From NCBI GenBank assembly GCA_949373165.1, contig CASICO010000028.1:1-64000 (forward strand): 64,000 nucleotides of DNA, written 5' to 3'. The notes under the pieces are model-generated. The model was not told the DNA's origin and did not search any database. It saw only the letters and a program-made list of their open reading frames with translations. Both the position numbers and the translations under genes were made by a program. Positions 61,588 through 64,000 of this stretch are shown here, piece by piece; within the stretch, counting starts at the first letter, position 1; the number at the start of each line of letters is the position of its first letter. Source of the DNA: an uncultured Flavobacteriales bacterium. Lineage in GTDB: Bacteria > Bacteroidota > Bacteroidia > Flavobacteriales_D > Sanyastnellaceae.

Positions 61588-61666
61588 GATGTGGTCCTCT
61601 CACTGAAGAGGGTGTGCATTGAGAGAAAACGGGATTGATTTGGGCGATGCTGGATTTGCATTGAGC

Positions 61667-62488
61667 TCAGGCCCTTGCGCAGAGGGCCGAGGAGAGTTGG
61701 GCCGCGCTGAAGGTGAGGGCATGTCCGCGGACGAGGACACGGTCGCCGGAGAGGGTGCATTGGAGTTGGCCTCGGCGGGCGGAGCGTTGCTCTGCTTTGA
61801 ACTCAGTCGCACCGGTGCGGGTGCTCCAGTAGGGGACCAGCGAGCAATGGGCCGAGCCGGTAACGGGGTCCTCTAGGATGGTGGCTTGTGGGGTGAAGAA
61901 GCGCGAGACAAAGTCGACTTCGTTGCCGGGTGCGGTCACAATGACGCCGCCGTGGCCCAAGTTGATTTGGTCGAATTCTGCGCGGTCGATGCAGATGTCA
62001 TCCACCGTTTTTTGATCGGGGTAAACCAAGACGTAGTCGCGGGATTTGAGCACTTCGATGGGCGCGTGGTTGAGGGCATTTGCAATGGCCTCGGGCAATT
62101 TTGCAGGGGCAGGCGGGCGAGAGGGAAGGTCCATTTCAAGGCGGCCATCAGCCTGCTCTCTCACGGTAAGTGGGCCGCTGGCAGAGGAGAAGCGGACCGT
62201 GGTGGCGTCTGGAGTGAGGTGGCGCAAGACCACGTGGGCACTGGCGAGGGTGGCATGCCCGCAGAGGTCCATTTCAAGGTCTGGGGTAAACCAGCGCAAA
62301 TGGAAGTCCACTCCGTCTTCGGAGTTGTCTGATGGGCCGATGTACGCGGTCTCAGCGACGGCCATCTCCTTCGCCATTTGAAGCATCCAGCGGTCATCCG
62401 GCCAAGTGGTGAGCGGAATGACGCAGGCGGGGTTCCCGCCAAAAGGGTCTTGAGTAAAAGCGTGTACGCGAAAGCAGGTCAGGTTCAT
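61667..62488 (-). CDS. PhzF-family isomerase-like protein
   Basis: A 273-residue protein with the PhzF diaminopimelate-epimerase-like fold: FRVHAFTQDPFGGNPACVI, then the catalytic Glu46 in MAVAETAYIG. RWFTPDLEMDLCGHATLASAHV and the C-terminal EDPVTGSAHCSLVPYW follow. PhzF isomerises a phenazine precursor, but most family members lie outside phenazine loci and have unknown substrates; no phenazine genes are present here. Its start overlaps the preceding stop by 4 bp (62485-62488), so it is coupled to the PNGase F-like gene. Confidence 0.93.
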   Translation of the reverse strand: MNLTCFRVHAFTQDPFGGNPACVIPLTTWPDDRWMLQMAKEMAVAETAYIGPSDNSEDGVDFHLRWFTPDLEMDLCGHATLASAHVVLRHLTPDATTVRFSSASGPLTVREQADGRLEMDLPSRPPAPAKLPEAIANALNHAPIEVLKSRDYVLVYPDQKTVDDICIDRAEFDQINLGHGGVIVTAPGNEVDFVSRFFTPQATILEDPVTGSAHCSLVPYWSTRTGATEFKAEQRSARRGQLQCTLSGDRVLVRGHALTFSAAQLSSALCARA

Positions 62489-63708
62489 TGCCAATGCAGT
62501 GTGGCTGCGGTATTCCAAAAATTGAAGGTGCTGTCGGTCCACGCTTGTGCGCTGGGAACGGCGATTTCTAGGGTGTGGTTTCCTGCAGCAAGGTCTCCCA
62601 GGTCGAGGGTAAGCGGATGGACCGCATCGCCAGGACACCAGTTGGAGCGGCTGAGATCTGAGGAAGCCACACGTTCTTCGAGGGTGTCGCCATTGAGCAC
62701 GTAGGTGGAGGGCCAGAACCCGCTGGTGGGGTTGAATCGGCGGTAGGCACCACAGTCGTTGCGCCAAGGGGTCCAGCGCTTCAGGGTGTCGCCATCGAGG
62801 ATGAGGCAATGCGCTTGCTCTGTAAACTCATCGCCACCGGCGTGTCCTCCGTGTCCAGTGGTTAGGAAATCCAGTGTGGTATTTTGTGCCGGTCCTTCCA
62901 GGTTAAAGGGCACGGTTAAGGGGCCGTGAGCAAAGGCGGTGTAGGGCCTTTGATCATGCGCTAACTTGGTGGTATTCAGCAAGGAAAGTGTATTCCGATC
63001 AAGTGCTTTATCGCAAGGAAGATGGCTTTCCTTCATCTGAATTTGGGCGCTCAAAATGTAGCCTTCGTCGGTCCAGGTGTCGATGTAAACACCCACCCAA
63101 AGGGTGTCGGCGTGGGTGAGCCAATGTTGCATGACCGAAAGGTCTGTCGACCAATGCACGCTGTCGGCCCAGGCGCCCACAGATTCAGGCTTGTAGTCCA
63201 GCGCGCGCTCCGAGTGGCTAAAGTGGCCAACGCCGAACGGCGTGATGAACCGGAGGAGTTCTTGTGCAGGCGACCGGTCACCTTCGGCTACGATGCCTGC
63301 GAAACGTGTTGTATCCGCATCGCCGCCCTGTTGCATGCGGTTGAGGAAGTCTCGTCCGGCGGCATCGGCAAAGGCGAAAAGGGTGCCGCTTTTGTCCCAA
63401 GGATCACCTGCCGAGCGCAAGCTGACCTCTAATGTGATGTCGCACCGTCGGTCATTGCGGGGCAGTGCAATGGGCTTGAGGCGGATGCGGCCGGCGTCTA
63501 AGCGGTAATCGCCTGTCGCATTCAGTGTGGAGTCTGCCACACGACCTGGGACAAAGTTGAGGGTGTCAGCGTTCCACAAGGTGACGGCGTGATGGCCCAT
63601 TGCGGAAGCGTCAGAGGATGTGCCGCCGCAAGAGGCGAAAGACAGCATCAAGAGCAGGGCGCCCAAACTGCAAAGCAGCGGGGCACATTGCTGGGTTACA
63701 TGCTGCAT
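62485..63708 (-). CDS. PNGase F-like peptide-N-glycosidase lipoprotein
   Basis: A 407-residue lipoprotein (SFASCGG, Cys27; start ATG 63708). The C-terminal half matches the PNGase F domains of flavobacteria: GHGGHAGGDEFTEQAH, WRNDCGAYRRFNPTSGFW, LSRSNWCPGDAVHPLTLDLGDL and AGNHTLEIAVPSA. The N-terminal half has VTLWNADTLNFVPG and ITLEVSLRSAGDPWDKSG, the expected first jelly-roll region. PNGase F cleaves intact N-glycans from Asn. As a lipoprotein it may act at the surface. A GH2 beta-mannosidase-like gene is about 5 kb away. The frame upstream of ATG 63708 is not convincing. Confidence 0.87.
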   Translation of the reverse strand: MQHVTQQCAPLLCSLGALLLMLSFASCGGTSSDASAMGHHAVTLWNADTLNFVPGRVADSTLNATGDYRLDAGRIRLKPIALPRNDRRCDITLEVSLRSAGDPWDKSGTLFAFADAAGRDFLNRMQQGGDADTTRFAGIVAEGDRSPAQELLRFITPFGVGHFSHSERALDYKPESVGAWADSVHWSTDLSVMQHWLTHADTLWVGVYIDTWTDEGYILSAQIQMKESHLPCDKALDRNTLSLLNTTKLAHDQRPYTAFAHGPLTVPFNLEGPAQNTTLDFLTTGHGGHAGGDEFTEQAHCLILDGDTLKRWTPWRNDCGAYRRFNPTSGFWPSTYVLNGDTLEERVASSDLSRSNWCPGDAVHPLTLDLGDLAAGNHTLEIAVPSAQAWTDSTFNFWNTAATLHWQ

Positions 63709-63890
63709 GTCATGTCGCTTCCACAGCACTGAGGCGACTTGATTTTGCCTTCGCAAGAAGGGCACCGCGAAACCTGAACAGAGGAGCCGTCGGGAAGGTC
63801 AAGGTGTCCGTTTTCAAGAGGGACATCGCACTTTGCGCATTCGGCCTTGACAGCCATGTCGCATTGATTACAAGTGTAGGTGGCATTCAT
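63696..63890 (-). CDS. Small zinc-ribbon protein, unknown function
   Basis: A 64-residue protein from ATG 63890 with ten Cys in ribbon-like pairs: TCNQC, ECAKC, RCPSC and a CC-CSM end. Between them is a small domain, PLENGHLDLPDGSSVQVS. The arrangement suggests two bound zinc ions. The function is unknown. It overlaps the start of the PNGase F-like gene by 13 bp, so the two are probably coupled. Confidence 0.75.
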   Translation of the reverse strand: MNATYTCNQCDMAVKAECAKCDVPLENGHLDLPDGSSVQVSRCPSCEGKIKSPQCCGSDMTCSM

Positions 63891-63973
63891 ACAGACAATG
63901 TAAGCGACAGTGAATCGCATCCCGAATCGATTTTGCGTCTGTGCAATGAAGAGAGGGGCGGTTTGAAGGAAAA

Positions 63974-64000
63974 AGGCCCCTTGCGCGGTGCAAGGGGCCT
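63974..64000 (-). terminator. Terminator hairpin of a gene beyond the window edge
   Basis: AGGCCCCTTGC and GCAAGGGGCCT form a perfect 11-bp stem around GCGGT at the right edge. The A run on its left becomes a U tract on the minus strand, so it should stop a minus-strand gene that lies outside the window. Confidence 0.75.

Noticed and set aside
61667..62488. Phenazine biosynthesis from the PhzF-like gene
   Set aside because: No other phenazine genes nearby; PhzF relatives are common and mostly of unknown substrate.
1..64000. Mobile elements, CRISPR arrays, tRNA or rRNA genes
   Set aside because: Looked for transposase motifs, terminal repeats, spaced direct repeats and tRNA T-arm sequences; none could be supported.

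Overview
The window looks like chromosome of a marine, free-living or particle-attached member of the Bacteroidota, most likely class Flavobacteriia. Signs are a SusC/SusD pair, many secreted proteins with C-terminal type IX secretion (T9SS) sorting domains, Cys-rich GCTDPxACNY-type repeats common in marine flavobacterial surface proteins, DUF4476, choice-of-anchor B and FISUMP proteins, and few Shine-Dalgarno sites. G+C is mid-50s percent by eye, high for the class, so I do not name a family. I saw no rRNA, tRNA, CRISPR, insertion sequence or prophage.
Layout. 1-2852: the 5' end of recQ, a TlpA-like lipoprotein, and a YdjM-type membrane hydrolase whose frame is broken at a G5 run. 2914-5088: a metal (probably zinc) locus with a COG0523 GTPase and a MerC-like protein, divergent from a Fur/Zur regulator across a near-perfect 25-bp palindrome. 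5184-14813: small membrane proteins, several exported proteins, a decayed hchA (Hsp31) pseudogene, an exported C1 peptidase and a YhiN-type flavoprotein. 15261-26088: a polysaccharide utilization locus with a GH16 laminarinase-like lipoprotein, a GH5-CBM6-CBM6-T9SS glucanase, a PKD-containing glycan-binding lipoprotein, SusD and SusC. Laminarin or a related beta-1,3-glucan is the likely substrate.
26369-38825: a penicillin-acylase-family hydrolase, a two-FAS1 T9SS protein, an unfamiliar T9SS protein with a frameshift, GNAT and DoxX proteins, and a tightly coupled trio (arylsulfotransferase-like, CotH kinase-like, beta-propeller), all with T9SS tails. 38864-41427: yjdM, fabI and fabH, preceded by a leader with four consecutive Leu codons and mutually exclusive hairpins resembling a leucine attenuator. 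41428-54610: a Bacteroidota-type protein of unknown role, a T9SS protein, a double esterase joined by a dockerin-like linker, membrane proteins, TspO, a subtilase, a nitroreductase-family protein and a MORN-like protein. 54726-64000: a GH2 beta-mannosidase-like lipoprotein, the glycerol operon glpK-glpD-glpF, a thioredoxin-like protein, PhzF, a PNGase F-like lipoprotein and a small zinc ribbon.
Taken together the genes describe an organism that degrades polysaccharides and glycoproteins (GH16, GH5, GH2, PNGase F, subtilase, C1 peptidase, esterases), imports oligosaccharides through SusCD, and uses glycerol. Five otherwise well-conserved genes are each broken by what looks like one extra base, at GGGGG, TT or CCCCC. 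That is either an assembly-error signature or genuine recent decay, and it affects how those genes should be read.
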